A DNA stretch of 14,637 bases, taken from Collinsella sp. GTDB lineage: Bacteria; Actinomycetota; Coriobacteriia; Coriobacteriales; Coriobacteriaceae. This document shows, piece by piece, positions 7,412 to 14,637 of this stretch (within the stretch, counting starts at the first letter, position 1; each line of letters opens with the position of its first letter). The position numbers and the translations under genes were made by a program. A model generated the notes under the pieces. It worked only from the letters and a program-made list of their open reading frames with translations. It was not told where the DNA came from and made no database searches. The stretch is taken from NCBI GenBank assembly GCA_019419525.1, contig DXZU01000023.1, positions 1 to 14,637 on the forward strand, given 5' to 3'.

Positions 7412-8334
7412 TCGGCCGTCATCTTCCTTGCCAGTTGCTTGCCCACAATGCGGGCGATTACGTTAAACAGCAGCACGCAAATCATCAGCAGCGCCGCGGT
7501 GCCCCAGACGATCTGCTGGGCCTCGGGGCTGCCTTCGCCATAGATCTTGTAGATGTGCACGGCGAGCGACTCGCCGGGGCGGAACACGTTCCAGGCGCAG
7601 GTGGGGCTCGACAGGTTAAAGCTCAAGAAGTTCAGGCGAACCGGCGAGCTCATGCCCGAGGTAAAGAGCAGTGCTGCGGCCTCGCCAAACACACGGCCGG
7701 CCGAAAGCACGATGCCGGTCACGATAGCGGGCATGGCCTCGGGGATCAGGATGTGCAGCGTGGCCTCCCAGCGAGTGAGGCCCATGGCCAGGCACGCATC
7801 GCGCTGGGCCTGCGGCACGTCCTCGAGCGCCTGCTGGATCACGCGCACCAGGATGGGGATGTTGAACATGGTGAGCGCGACGGCGCCGGAGATGATGGAG
7901 TACTTCCAGCCCAGCTGCACCGAGAACACCAGAAAGCCGAACATGCCGACGACGATGGAAGGCAGCGAGGACAGCGTCTCGATGGCGGTAGAGGCGATGT
8001 CGCGGATAGGGCCGTTCGGCGCGTACTCAACCAGGAAGACCGCTCCGCCTAGGCTGATGGGCACCGAGATGATCAGAGTGATCAGCAGCAGGTAGAACGA
8101 GTCGAACAGCTGGTAGAGCACGCCGCCCTGCGTTCCGTTGGCGCGCGACGGCTCTGTGAGAAAGCCCGGCTGGAACAGCATCGAGATGCCCTCGAACAGG
8201 ATATAGGCCACCATGGAGATGACGATGAGCATGACGATGGCGACGATCGCCGTCAGCACGCCCGTGGCGATGCGATCCTGCTTTTGGACACGCCCGAGCC
8301 TCGCCTCGTCGATGTGGATGCGCGTGCTAGCCAC
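7408..8334 (-). CDS. pstA: Phosphate ABC transporter permease PstA
   Basis: A 308-residue membrane permease, one half of the phosphate channel. It has a hydrophobic anchor near the N-terminus (about residues 23-50) and five further membrane segments, with the cytoplasmic EAA loop ACLAMGLTRWEATLHILIPE that docks on PstB. I chose the GTG at 8334, preceded by AAGG, which overlaps the pstC stop by 8 nt (GTGGCTAG). A TTG 24 nt upstream is in frame but has a poor ribosome binding site. The tight overlaps with pstC and pstB imply coupled synthesis of the complex. Confidence 0.94.
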
Positions 8335-9235
8335 GAGCCTTCGCCCCCTTGCGGCCAATGAGATGGATGATCAGGATGAAGATGAGGCTCATGCCCATCA
8401 GCAGCAGACCGAGTGCCCACAGGACGTCGTCCTGGGCCGAGCCCTCGGCGTAGACCGCCATGGACGTGGTGAGCGTGGTGGTGATGGTGGACGCCGGCGA
8501 CAGCAGCGACGTCGGCATGGCCTCGATGCCGCCGATTACCATGCGCACGGCGAGCGTCTCGCCAAAGGCGCGGGTCATACCCAGGATGACCGCAGTCATG
8601 AGCGACGGCATGGCAGACTTGAGCACCACGTGCCAGATGGTCTGCCAGCGGGTGTAGCCCAGCGCGAGCGAGCCCTGACGGTAGCTGTCGGGCACGGCAC
8701 GCAGGCCATCGACCGAAAGCGTGGTCATCGTCGGCAGGATCATGACGGCCAGCACGATGGCGCCGGGCAAGATGCCCAGACCCGTGCTCACATGGAAAAC
8801 GCTCTTCATAAGGCCGACGACCACGTGAAAGCCAATAAGGCCAAAGACGACCGAGGGAATACCGGTCAAAAGCTCAATAAGCGGCTGAAAGATCTTGGAA
8901 CCAAACTTAGGGCTAATCTCGACCGCAAAGATGGCAGAGCCGATGGCGATGGGCAGCGCGATGAGCGTGGAGAGCACCATGACCGCAAACGAGGTGACGA
9001 TCAGGGGCAGGGCGCCGGTGTAGGGCAGGCCGTTTTTGGCCGTGTTGGCCAGGTCCCACTTGGTGCCGGTGAAGAACTCGACGACCGAGACGCCGTCCTT
9101 GATAAAAGCCGAGAGGCCCTTTTGGGCGACCATAAAGATGAGCGCGGCAACGACAAGCGTCACGAGCGCTACGCACGCGCCCGGGACGCCCAGGCCCACG
9201 TTCTCAAGATCGCGCTTTGGCAGCTGTTTTGCCAT
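8327..9235 (-). CDS. pstC: Phosphate ABC transporter permease PstC
   Basis: A 302-residue membrane permease pairing with PstA to form the phosphate channel. It has six predicted membrane segments and the EAA loop GSLALGYTRWQTIWHVVLKS for contact with PstB. The region LTGIPSVVFGLIGF corresponds to the conserved TGIPSVVYG stretch of PstC. The ATG at 9235 is preceded by GGAAAGG. It begins 24 nt after pstS in the same direction, so all four genes form one operon. Confidence 0.95.
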   Translation of the reverse strand: MAKQLPKRDLENVGLGVPGACVALVTLVVAALIFMVAQKGLSAFIKDGVSVVEFFTGTKWDLANTAKNGLPYTGALPLIVTSFAVMVLSTLIALPIAIGSAIFAVEISPKFGSKIFQPLIELLTGIPSVVFGLIGFHVVVGLMKSVFHVSTGLGILPGAIVLAVMILPTMTTLSVDGLRAVPDSYRQGSLALGYTRWQTIWHVVLKSAMPSLMTAVILGMTRAFGETLAVRMVIGGIEAMPTSLLSPASTITTTLTTSMAVYAEGSAQDDVLWALGLLLMGMSLIFILIIHLIGRKGAKARG

Positions 9236-9259
9236 TGCAAACCTTTCCGGGGCGATTAT

Positions 9260-10195
9260 TTATTTAGCAGAGACCTTGCCGCTGGCGTCCTTGACGACCT
9301 TCATGGCAGAGACGGGGATGAAGCCCTGCTCCTCGACGAGCTTGCCCTGGACGTCGTCGGAGAGCATGAACTCCAGGAAGGCCTTGGTGGCCTCGTCGGC
9401 GTCCTTTGCGCAGTACATGTGCTCGGTAGCCCAGATCTTGAAGGAGTCGTCGGTGACATTCTTGCTCTTGGGCTCGACACCCTCGACCTTGATGGCGTTG
9501 AACTTGGAGTCATCAAAGTGTGAGAAATCGAGGTAGGAGATGGCGTTGTCGGTGCTGCCCATCTGAGTCTGGACGTCGCCTGATTTGTCGAGCTCGGCGT
9601 CGCCCTTAAAGTCGACGGCCTCGTCGCCAAAGACGGCAGCCTCGAAGGTGGCGCGGGTACCGGAGCCGGCCTTGCGATTGAGCACGACGATGGTAGCGTC
9701 GTCGCCGCCGACCTCCTTCCAGTTGGTGATTTGGCCGGAGAAGATGCCCTTGAGCTGCTCGAGGGACAGATCGTCGACCGTCACGTTCTTGGAGACGACG
9801 GGGCCCATGCCCACGACAGCAATCTCGTGGTCGACGAGGTTCTTGACCTGGTCGGCCTCGAGCTTGGTCTCGGCGAAGACGTCGGAGTTACCGATGGTAA
9901 CGGTGCCAGCGGCGACGGCGGTCAGACCCTTGCCCGAACCGTTACCCGAACCGGAAATGGAGACGTCGGGGTTGGCGTCCATGAACTTCTCGGCAGCAGC
10001 CTCGACGAGAGCTTGGAACGAAGAGGCGCCGTCGTAGGTCACCTCGCCGGAGACGGACTCGGCAGCAGCGCTACCCTTGTCGGCGGCGTCGGATGCGCCG
10101 GAGCCGCCGCAACCAACGAGACCGAGACCGACGATGCTGGCAAGACCACCAGCGAGGCCGAGGAACTGACGACGAGAATAAGCCTGATCGAGCAT
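9260..10195 (-). CDS. pstS: Phosphate-binding lipoprotein PstS (Tat-type signal)
   Basis: A 311-residue extracellular phosphate-binding protein that feeds the PstCAB importer. The N-terminus SRRQFLGLAGG is a twin-arginine signal (Arg8-Arg9) followed by a hydrophobic stretch and lipobox LVGC (Cys29). The protein is therefore probably exported folded by Tat and then lipid-anchored. A Gly/Ser/Ala-rich linker follows. Phosphate-contact regions are visible: GASSF (56-60), GSGKG (86-90), GNSDV (102-106) and RKAGSGTR (174-181). The ATG at 10195 has AAAGGA upstream and places the twin arginines correctly; in-frame upstream starts exist but would lengthen the signal. As the first gene of the operon it is likely induced by phosphate limitation through the repeats upstream. 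Confidence 0.94.
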   Translation of the reverse strand: MLDQAYSRRQFLGLAGGLASIVGLGLVGCGGSGASDAADKGSAAAESVSGEVTYDGASSFQALVEAAAEKFMDANPDVSISGSGNGSGKGLTAVAAGTVTIGNSDVFAETKLEADQVKNLVDHEIAVVGMGPVVSKNVTVDDLSLEQLKGIFSGQITNWKEVGGDDATIVVLNRKAGSGTRATFEAAVFGDEAVDFKGDAELDKSGDVQTQMGSTDNAISYLDFSHFDDSKFNAIKVEGVEPKSKNVTDDSFKIWATEHMYCAKDADEATKAFLEFMLSDDVQGKLVEEQGFIPVSAMKVVKDASGKVSAK

Positions 10196-10220
10196 GATCT
10201 TCCTTTCATACATGCGACTC

Positions 10221-10237
10221 GCGGGCACCCTGCCCGC
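10221..10237 (-). promoter_or_regulatory. Hairpin in the pstS leader
   Basis: GCGGGCA and TGCCCGC form a perfect 7-bp stem with a 3-nt loop, about 26 nt before the pstS start. It lies in the 5' untranslated region and may stabilise the message or modulate translation. No riboswitch family is recognised. Confidence 0.45.
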
Positions 10238-10304
10238 TTTGCTGTTTGGAAAGATACGGCCCCGATCGGGCGACGACCGCGTTATCTGCGGTTTCTTACG
10301 GGCT

Positions 10305-10354
10305 ATTGATAGACCCTTACCGCAAGCTCTGCCCAGCCTTTACAAACGGATAAC
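10305..10354 (-). promoter_or_regulatory. pstS: Pho-box-like repeats and promoter of the pst operon
   Basis: On the minus strand, hexamers TGTTAT, TGTAAA, GGCAGA and CGGTAA recur every 11 bp between about 10355 and 10317. The 11-bp period and TGTNA pattern fit PhoB/PhoP-type direct repeats. A weak -10, TATCAA (10311-10306), follows. Only two of the four repeats match well, so this is a candidate. Confidence 0.4.
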
Positions 10355-10396
10355 AATCCAGCGCCGAACATGGCGCACCTTTTACACCAGAGCAAA

Positions 10397-10454
10397 GTAG
10401 TCATTGGGGACGTTCTTGTTTGACTAGTCATTTTAGAACGTCCCCAATGACTAC
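10397..10454. repeat. GGGGAC-type perfect palindrome
   Basis: Arms of 20 bp (10397-10416 and 10435-10454) are perfectly complementary. The 18-nt loop contains a second perfect palindrome, TGACTAGTCA (10421-10430), whose TAGTCATT repeats the outer arm. It lies between the pst promoter and the end of pepV. There is no clear T-run, so a simple terminator does not explain it. It shares the GGGAC core with three other elements here. Confidence 0.85.
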
Positions 10455-10476
10455 CCCAGCAACGCCGATGTTTTGG

Positions 10477-10596
10477 CGACGACAGCGAAAGCCCGCCAGA
10501 GCGAGCAAGGTGCCTTGAAACAAGGCGGCATTGACCTTCTGGTCATGCCGCCGAAGTTGAAAGGCAGATTGCCGCTCTGGCGGGCTTGCAGCGTCG
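10477..10596. repeat. Nested 120-nt hairpin element
   Basis: Outer arms CGACG/CGTCG continue into perfect 15-bp arms (10489-10503 and 10573-10587). Inside are GCCTTG-AAA-CAAGGC (10512-10526) and an imperfect 12-13-bp stem (10524-10536 with 10541-10552); the two share bases and cannot both form. It lies downstream of pepV and may help end its transcript. Size and nested layout resemble the element at 2882-3008, but the sequence differs. Confidence 0.75.
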
Positions 10597-10600
10597 ACTG

Positions 10601-10628
10601 GTTACGCGGTTTGGTAAAACCGCGTAAC
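10601..10628 (-). terminator. 12-bp hairpin at the end of pepV
   Basis: GTTACGCGGTTT and AAACCGCGTAAC form a perfect 12-bp stem with a GGTA loop (TACC on the minus strand), starting at the last base of the pepV stop codon. No T-run follows on either strand, so it may block 3' decay or act with the next hairpin rather than terminate alone. Confidence 0.55.
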
Positions 10629-12064
10629 TATAGTTCGAGTTCGTTGAGACGCAGGATTGCCACGATGTAAATCTTGAGTGCTTGCTTGAGCTGCTCTTCG
10701 TTGGCGCACTCGTTGGGACCGTGCATCTGGCCGCCCCACTCGGGCAACTCAAGGCCGGTCTCTTCGGGGCCAAACGAGACGGCGCGGGCAAAGTTGCGTG
10801 CGTACGTGCCACCGCCCATGGCAAAGGGTTCGGCATGCTTGCCGGTGAACTCGTTATAGGTATCGATAAGCGCCTTCACGGCCGGATCATCGGCAGAGAC
10901 CGAGAACGGCACCTTCGCGCGACCCAGCTGGCACGTCACGCCGAAACGGCCCACGAGCGGATCGAGCTGCTCGCGGATGGTATCGGCACTCGTGCTGTCG
11001 GGGAAGCGCACGTCGATGACCTGCTCGATATGGCCATCCGCCACGCGGATGACGCCGGGGTTGCAGGTGAGCGGGCCAAACGCCGGGCTCGTCGCGTCGA
11101 TACCCAGGCCGCGGCCATAGGCGTCCGCATGCACAAAGGCCAGAAACTTGACAAACTCGTGCTCGGCAGGCGTCAGCAGGCGCTCGTCGCGCGCACCAAA
11201 CGCATCCTCGGCCTCGCGCAGATACGCCACGATGAGGCCGACGGCATTGATTGTTCCCTCGGGCATCGAGGCATGACCGCCAATGCCGTGGGCGAAAATC
11301 TGCGCATGCCCGTTGCCGAGCGCCGTGATCTCCAGGCGGTCGGCGTTCTCAACAGGCGCCGGCAGCTCATCGGCGGCAATCGCAAGCTCGCAGATAGACT
11401 GCGACGGAATGGCGTTGCTCGCTTCGGCGCCGCTCCACGACACAATGCGCCCGCCGTCAATCTTGGAGCTCACAAACGTCGCCCCAAACTGGCCCTTCTC
11501 GGCATTGCAGACCGGGAACTCAGCATCGGGCGTAAACAGAAAGTCGGGGTTCGCGTGGTTCTCCAGATAATGGTGAACGTCGGACATACCCACTTCCTCA
11601 TCGCAGCCCAGCAGCGCGCGGAAGGTATAGCGCGGCACAATGCCGTGTTTGAGCAGATAAGCGCCGGCGTAGAGCGACAACACCGCCGGGCCCTTGTCGT
11701 CGATCACGCCACGGCCGAGCAGCCAGCCCTCGCGGCGCTCCATCGCAAACGGGTCGGTGTTCCAACCGGGGCCAGCGGGAACCACGTCCACGTGGCAGAT
11801 AGTCGCGAGCTGCTTGTCGCCGCGACCCGGGATATCGGCGATTCCCACATAGCCCCCGTCGTCGCTCGTCTGATAGCCGAGCTTTTGCGCAATGCCGAGC
11901 GCGCAATCGAGCGCGTCACGGACCGGGCGGCCAAACGGCGCACCGGGCTCCGCATCGGCAGCAACGGCCACGGACGGATAGCTCACCAGTTGTTCGATAT
12001 CGGCAACGACATCCTCCCAGACCTCGTCGACATACTCGGCAACGCTCTGCTCCACCTGATTCAT
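10628..12064 (-). CDS. pepV: PepV-type M20 family dipeptidase
   Basis: A 478-residue cytosolic metallopeptidase of the M20A (PepV/Sapep) group, which cleaves dipeptides and other short peptides using two zinc ions, often manganese in Sapep. Motifs follow the family order: CHVDVV (His91, catalytic Asp93), GVIDDKGP (bridging Asp122 or 123), CDEEVG (catalytic and metal Glu156/157), FTPDAEFPV (Asp180) and the closing MHGPNE (His448). The region between about 190 and 400 holds the lid domain. The ATG at 12064 has an ideal AAGGAGG at 6-nt spacing; the in-frame extension to 12259 lies antisense-free inside the next gene and lacks homology. It is 55 nt after the HAD gene and possibly co-transcribed. 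Role: peptide use as a nitrogen or carbon source (inferred). Confidence 0.93.
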   Translation of the reverse strand: MNQVEQSVAEYVDEVWEDVVADIEQLVSYPSVAVAADAEPGAPFGRPVRDALDCALGIAQKLGYQTSDDGGYVGIADIPGRGDKQLATICHVDVVPAGPGWNTDPFAMERREGWLLGRGVIDDKGPAVLSLYAGAYLLKHGIVPRYTFRALLGCDEEVGMSDVHHYLENHANPDFLFTPDAEFPVCNAEKGQFGATFVSSKIDGGRIVSWSGAEASNAIPSQSICELAIAADELPAPVENADRLEITALGNGHAQIFAHGIGGHASMPEGTINAVGLIVAYLREAEDAFGARDERLLTPAEHEFVKFLAFVHADAYGRGLGIDATSPAFGPLTCNPGVIRVADGHIEQVIDVRFPDSTSADTIREQLDPLVGRFGVTCQLGRAKVPFSVSADDPAVKALIDTYNEFTGKHAEPFAMGGGTYARNFARAVSFGPEETGLELPEWGGQMHGPNECANEEQLKQALKIYIVAILRLNELEL

Positions 12065-12119
12065 GAACGACCTCCTTACCAATGAGCGACGGGTACGCCC
12101 GCCCCTCACATTATGTCTA

Positions 12120-12782
12120 TTAGATAGCGAAAAGTTTAGCAAGCTCGGCCACCGAGTGCACCACCGCATCGGCGCCCGCGGCCTCGTGCTCCCCCGGCGC
12201 TGCCGCGCCCGAATAGATGCCGATGCACGGCACGCCCATCGCGTGCGCGCCCTCCACATCGTTAAAGCGATCGCCGATCATCACGGCATCGTCGGCCGTC
12301 GCGCCGAGCGCCGCCAGGGCATCGCGAACCGAATCGGCCTTGGTCTCGCGTCCCTGCGGCGGATTCATGCCAACCACAGCTTCGAACTGGCAAAGCCCCA
12401 GCTCATGAACCATATCGATGCACTTCGCCTCCATGCGAGACGTCGCCACGGCCATACGCTTGCCCTGGGCGGCCAACCCATCCAGCAGCTCGGGGACCCC
12501 ATCGAACACGGGGTACTCCTCCGGCCCCAGCTCATCAAAAAAGGCGCGGTACTCGTCGGCCACCACAAGCGACTCCTCGCGGGAAAAGCCGTAAAAGTCG
12601 TGAAAGCTCTTCCACAGGGGCGGCCCGATCATACGGCGCAGATCACCCATCTGCGCCTCCGAAAACCCGCGCGCAGCCAGCGTCTTGCGCGTCGAGGTCA
12701 TCACTGCCCGGCCCGTATCTGCCACCGTGCCGTCAAAATCAAACAGCACGACCGGCCGCTTGCATATCTCCAGCGCCTCCAT
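12120..12782 (-). CDS. HAD-superfamily phosphatase, Gph/PGP-like
   Basis: A 220-residue HAD hydrolase with motif I FDFDGT (Asp15, Asp17), motif II ATSR, a Lys in GRETKADS and motif IV MIGDRFND. The cap is helical and inserted after motif I (C1 type), as in phosphoglycolate phosphatases and PGMB-like enzymes. The substrate is not evident. GGGGAAGAGGG precedes two close ATGs, at 12788 and 12782; I prefer 12782 because its spacing to GAGG is 7 nt. It is divergent from degV and upstream of pepV on the same strand. No link to either function is obvious. Confidence 0.88.
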   Translation of the reverse strand: MEALEICKRPVVLFDFDGTVADTGRAVMTSTRKTLAARGFSEAQMGDLRRMIGPPLWKSFHDFYGFSREESLVVADEYRAFFDELGPEEYPVFDGVPELLDGLAAQGKRMAVATSRMEAKCIDMVHELGLCQFEAVVGMNPPQGRETKADSVRDALAALGATADDAVMIGDRFNDVEGAHAMGVPCIGIYSGAAAPGEHEAAGADAVVHSVAELAKLFAI

Positions 12783-12831
12783 CGGCATCCCTCTTCCCCA
12801 GTTGACGATTTCCACACCGACACTTCAAACT

Positions 12832-12876
12832 GTTGACTATTCAACAATTGAACCTATAAATGTGGAACGACTCCAC
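12832..12876 (+). promoter_or_regulatory. degV promoter with overlapping dyads
   Basis: TTGACT (12833-12838), a 16-bp spacer and TATAAA (12855-12860) form a good sigma-70 promoter. The spacer holds overlapping dyads, GTTGA-ctat-TCAAC (12832-12845) and TTCAA-caa-TTGAA (12840-12852), and GTGGA/TCCAC (12862-12876) follows. These may be operators, but no regulator is encoded nearby. Confidence 0.65.
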
Positions 12877-12938
12877 TATACTTGTCGCACTTTGCTCTCA
12901 GAAGGCGGCGCTGCCGCGCCCCAACGAAAGGTGCAATT

Positions 12939-13799
12939 ATGTCTTTTGCCATCATAACCGACTCCACGTCGGACATCTCCCCCGCCCGCGCCCAAGAGCT
13001 CGGCATTTACGTCATTCCGCTGCATGTGATTATCGAAGGCGAGGACCTGCTCGACCAGGTACAGATCACCGCCCAGGAGTACGTCGCCCGCATGGCCGGC
13101 TCCGAGCAGCTGCCGCATACCTCGCAGCCGAGTGCCGGCGAGTTCAAGGCGCTGTTTGACCGCGTGCGCGCCGATGGCCACGACAGCGCGATCTTTATCT
13201 CGCTGTGCAGCGAGTGGTCCGCCTGCTATTCCAATGCATGCCTGGTCGCCGAGACCCACGAGCTCGACGTGCGCTGCATCGATTCGCGCACCGGCTCGGG
13301 TGCCGAGGGCCTGCTGGTGGAGTACGCGCTCGCCATGCGCGAGGACGGCCGCAGCCTGGACGAGACCGAGGCGCAGATCCGCGCGACGCTGCCCGACGCC
13401 CACCTGCTGCTGATTCCCCGCACGCTCGAGAATCTCGTTAAGAACGGCCGCGCGCCCAAGCTCGCCGGCCAGCTCACGCAAATGCTCAACATTCGCCTGG
13501 CCGTTTCGCCGGAGTGGAAATCGGGCGAGATCAAGGCCATAAAAAAGGGCCGCGGTGCCAAGCGCATCGTTACCAACACCATGGCCGATTGCCTCGCATT
13601 TTTGGCCGAGTATCCGGGCTCCAGCGTGCGCGTGCTCACGACCGGCGCCGCCGAGGAGCAGGAGCTTGTCAACGAGGCACTCGCGGGCCAGGACTACGTA
13701 GACGCCGGCACCGGCCCCATCGGCTGCACCATCGCCACCCACGTGGGCGTCGATGCCATCGCCATCAGCTACTGCCCCCGCTACCAGCCCATCCACTAG
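12939..13799 (+). CDS. degV: DegV family fatty-acid-binding protein
   Basis: A 286-residue DegV protein. In Firmicutes, family members (FakB) bind fatty acids for phosphorylation by FakA, allowing host fatty acids to enter phospholipid synthesis. The N-terminus IITDSTSDIS and the TSQPS motif (61-65) are diagnostic; DSRTGSGAEG follows where the second lipid head-group contact region usually lies, and the C-terminal ATHVGVDAIAISY ending is typical. The ATG at 12939 has GAAAGG 7 nt upstream. No fakA kinase is adjacent. It is transcribed alone, divergent from the HAD gene, and followed by two hairpins. Family call is firm; the ligand is inferred. Confidence 0.92.
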   Translation: MSFAIITDSTSDISPARAQELGIYVIPLHVIIEGEDLLDQVQITAQEYVARMAGSEQLPHTSQPSAGEFKALFDRVRADGHDSAIFISLCSEWSACYSNACLVAETHELDVRCIDSRTGSGAEGLLVEYALAMREDGRSLDETEAQIRATLPDAHLLLIPRTLENLVKNGRAPKLAGQLTQMLNIRLAVSPEWKSGEIKAIKKGRGAKRIVTNTMADCLAFLAEYPGSSVRVLTTGAAEEQELVNEALAGQDYVDAGTGPIGCTIATHVGVDAIAISYCPRYQPIH

Positions 13800-13814
13800 G
13801 GGCACCTTTACCTC

Positions 13815-13877
13815 TTGCGGTGGAATAGGGACTGTTTTTGGCTTATTAGCCGCCAATCAATCCCTATTCCACCGCAA
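13815..13877. repeat. 17-bp-arm palindrome after degV
   Basis: Perfect 17-bp arms (13815-13831 and 13861-13877) enclose 29 nt containing GGCT-TATT-AGCC (13840-13851). It begins 15 nt after the degV stop. No T-run follows, so termination is uncertain. The left arm ends in TAGGGACTG, giving the same GGGAC core as the other palindromes. Confidence 0.8.
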
Positions 13878-13894
13878 CTTAGAAGCAGTTCGTT

Positions 13895-13956
13895 TGGGAC
13901 GGGGCTAAAAAGACTGGTATCAAACGTTTCAGACCAGTCTTTTTAGCCCCGTCCCA
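13895..13956. terminator. 24-bp-arm palindrome, probable bidirectional terminator
   Basis: Perfect 24-bp arms (13895-13918 and 13933-13956) start with TGGGACGGGGC and enclose a 14-nt loop with AAACGTTT. TTTT follows on the + strand, and each arm has an internal run of five A or T. It could end degV transcription on + and any transcript entering from the right. Confidence 0.75.
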
Positions 13957-13967
13957 TTTTAGCTACT

Positions 13968-14100
13968 CTACATCAGCCCGCTCAGGGCGATGTCGACGGC
14001 CTCGTTGAGGTCGTCAGTAATGTGTACCAGATCCGGATCGAGCGGGCTGATCATACCGGCGCTCATCACCGGGCCGTTGGGCCAGTCGAACAGACCCCCT
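13968..14100 (-). pseudogene. C-terminal remnant of a LOG-family protein
   Basis: On the minus strand, about 41 codons ending in a stop at 13968 encode GLFDWPNGPVMSAGMISP then LDPDLVHITDDLNEAVDI. This resembles the C-terminus of LOG (TIGR00730-type, putative cytokinin riboside 5'-phosphate phosphoribohydrolase) proteins. Similarity stops near 14100, where an AT-rich inverted-repeat-bounded segment begins, and no earlier LOG sequence is visible further right. It is probably a truncated relic. The identification rests on a short stretch and needs a search. Confidence 0.5.
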
Positions 14101-14106
14101 CGCGGT

Positions 14107-14335
14107 ACCCACTGGACAAAAATGGCAAATATGAGTACTGCCACCAAATTAGTAGCAGCAAAATCTCGCCGGAATCGATCGTTTCGATTAATTTCACGCC
14201 TTGCCAAGGCTCAAAATGCCGTGTTTGGTGGGTTAGATATATAGAATAATGTCGAATTGGTATTCTATTCTTGCCAAATATTATGAGACTACATTAACAG
14301 CAGTACTCACATTTGACGTTATTTGACCACGGGGT
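14107..14335. mobile_element. MITE-like segment with imperfect terminal inverted repeats
   Basis: The ends 14107-14141 and 14300-14335 are inverted repeats. The inner 16 bp (14126-14141 and 14300-14315) match at 15 positions, and the outer ACCC...TGG.CAAA part matches at 12 of 16 with one gap after it. The 229-bp segment is AT-richer than its surroundings and has no credible gene. It contains GCCTTG-C-CAAGGC (14198-14210) and ATAGAATA/TATTCTAT (14241-14268). It adjoins the broken LOG remnant. No target duplication is visible, so insertion is inferred, not shown. Confidence 0.45.
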
Positions 14336-14608
14336 CATTCGAAAACCCCTCCCCACGCCGCCAACCCGCCCCATAGCCGTCAAAAACCTTTAACAACAGC
14401 CGCCGCACGTTTTGGCACCGGCTGATTGCCACTCACGGATCGGTACCCCACTATTACCGAACCAAAATCGAAGTCGCGTATCTCATAAAGCTGAAATGAC
14501 GTACCCTCATCCCAATGAACGCTGATAAGAATGGCTTTCAAATGAGCAACGGCACGCATCAATACGCCCTTTTCGGGAGCGCCGGTAGCGCGCAGAGATG
14601 TGGTGTAA
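14336..14608. other. Stretch without a recognisable gene
   Basis: I see no gene, promoter or repeat here that I can support. A 60-codon minus-strand reading at 14380-14562 has no recognisable motif or ribosome binding site. The first part (about 14340-14380) is C-rich. Confidence 0.6.
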
Positions 14609-14630
14609 GAGGCGGGGAATGCCCCGCCTC
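14609..14630. terminator. GC-rich hairpin at the right edge
   Basis: GAGGCGGGG and CCCCGCCTC form a perfect 9-bp stem with an AATG loop. Only CGCCCTT is visible after it before the window ends. It is probably the terminator of a gene lying to the right. Confidence 0.6.
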
Positions 14631-14637
14631 CGCCCTT

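Noticed and set aside
8213..9523. 436-codon + strand reading frame over pstC/pstA/pstS
   Set aside because: Very Asp/Gly/Arg/His-rich shadow of membrane permease genes; no motif.
10682..12085. 467-codon + strand reading frame over pepV
   Set aside because: Antisense to a gene with all M20 motifs and a perfect ribosome binding site; no domain in the + frame.
14022..14249. 75-codon + strand frame spanning the LOG relic and the AT-rich element
   Set aside because: It crosses the composition break, has no ribosome binding site, and its first part is antisense to the LOG-like codons.
14380..14562. 60-codon minus-strand frame near the right edge
   Set aside because: Not recognisable, no convincing ribosome binding site; I cannot exclude a small gene or relic.

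Overview
The window reads as a chromosomal segment of a high-GC Gram-positive anaerobe. Codon use, the Tat-exported phosphate-binding lipoprotein and the protein sequences fit a Coriobacteriia gut actinobacterium such as Collinsella; this placement is inference from sequence style, not a database result. I see no tRNA, rRNA, CRISPR array, transposase, integrase or phage gene.

Region 1 (1-3144) is a self-regulated soft-metal (Zn/Cd/Pb) efflux locus on the + strand. It holds an ArsR/SmtB-type sensor, a separate 72-residue HMA metal-binding protein and a CPC-type P1B ATPase that has no HMA domain of its own. Three near-identical 20-bp dyads (96-115, 131-150, 870-889) flank the arsR promoter and precede the ATPase, so the sensor probably controls two transcription units separated by a hairpin (834-856). 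A Fur/Zur-like box lies at the extreme left edge. A nested 127-nt hairpin (2882-3008) fills the gap after the ATPase.

Region 2 (3145-6489, all - strand) has a short DtxR/MntR-family regulator with two tandem 30-bp repeats upstream, then a Cof-type HAD phosphatase that follows an ABC-F ATPase of Uup type by 6 nt and is probably co-transcribed with it.

Region 3 (6441-10354, - strand) is a complete high-affinity phosphate uptake operon, pstS-pstC-pstA-pstB. Gene overlaps are tight, a strong intrinsic terminator follows pstB, and an 11-bp-periodic Pho-box-like array precedes pstS. There is no phoU after pstB.

Region 4 (10397-13799) has stacked hairpins, a PepV-type M20 dipeptidase and a HAD phosphatase on the - strand, and a divergent degV gene on the + strand with a good sigma-70-type promoter.

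Region 5 (13800-14637) is gene-poor. It has two long perfect hairpins, what looks like the C-terminal remnant of a LOG-family protein, and an AT-rich ~229-bp segment bounded by ~35-bp imperfect inverted repeats that resembles a MITE.

The genes are ordinary housekeeping and metal/phosphate homeostasis genes. The less expected content is intergenic: several different palindromes that share a GGGAC/GTCCC core, two ~120-nt nested hairpins and the MITE-like element. I found no convincing new multi-gene system.
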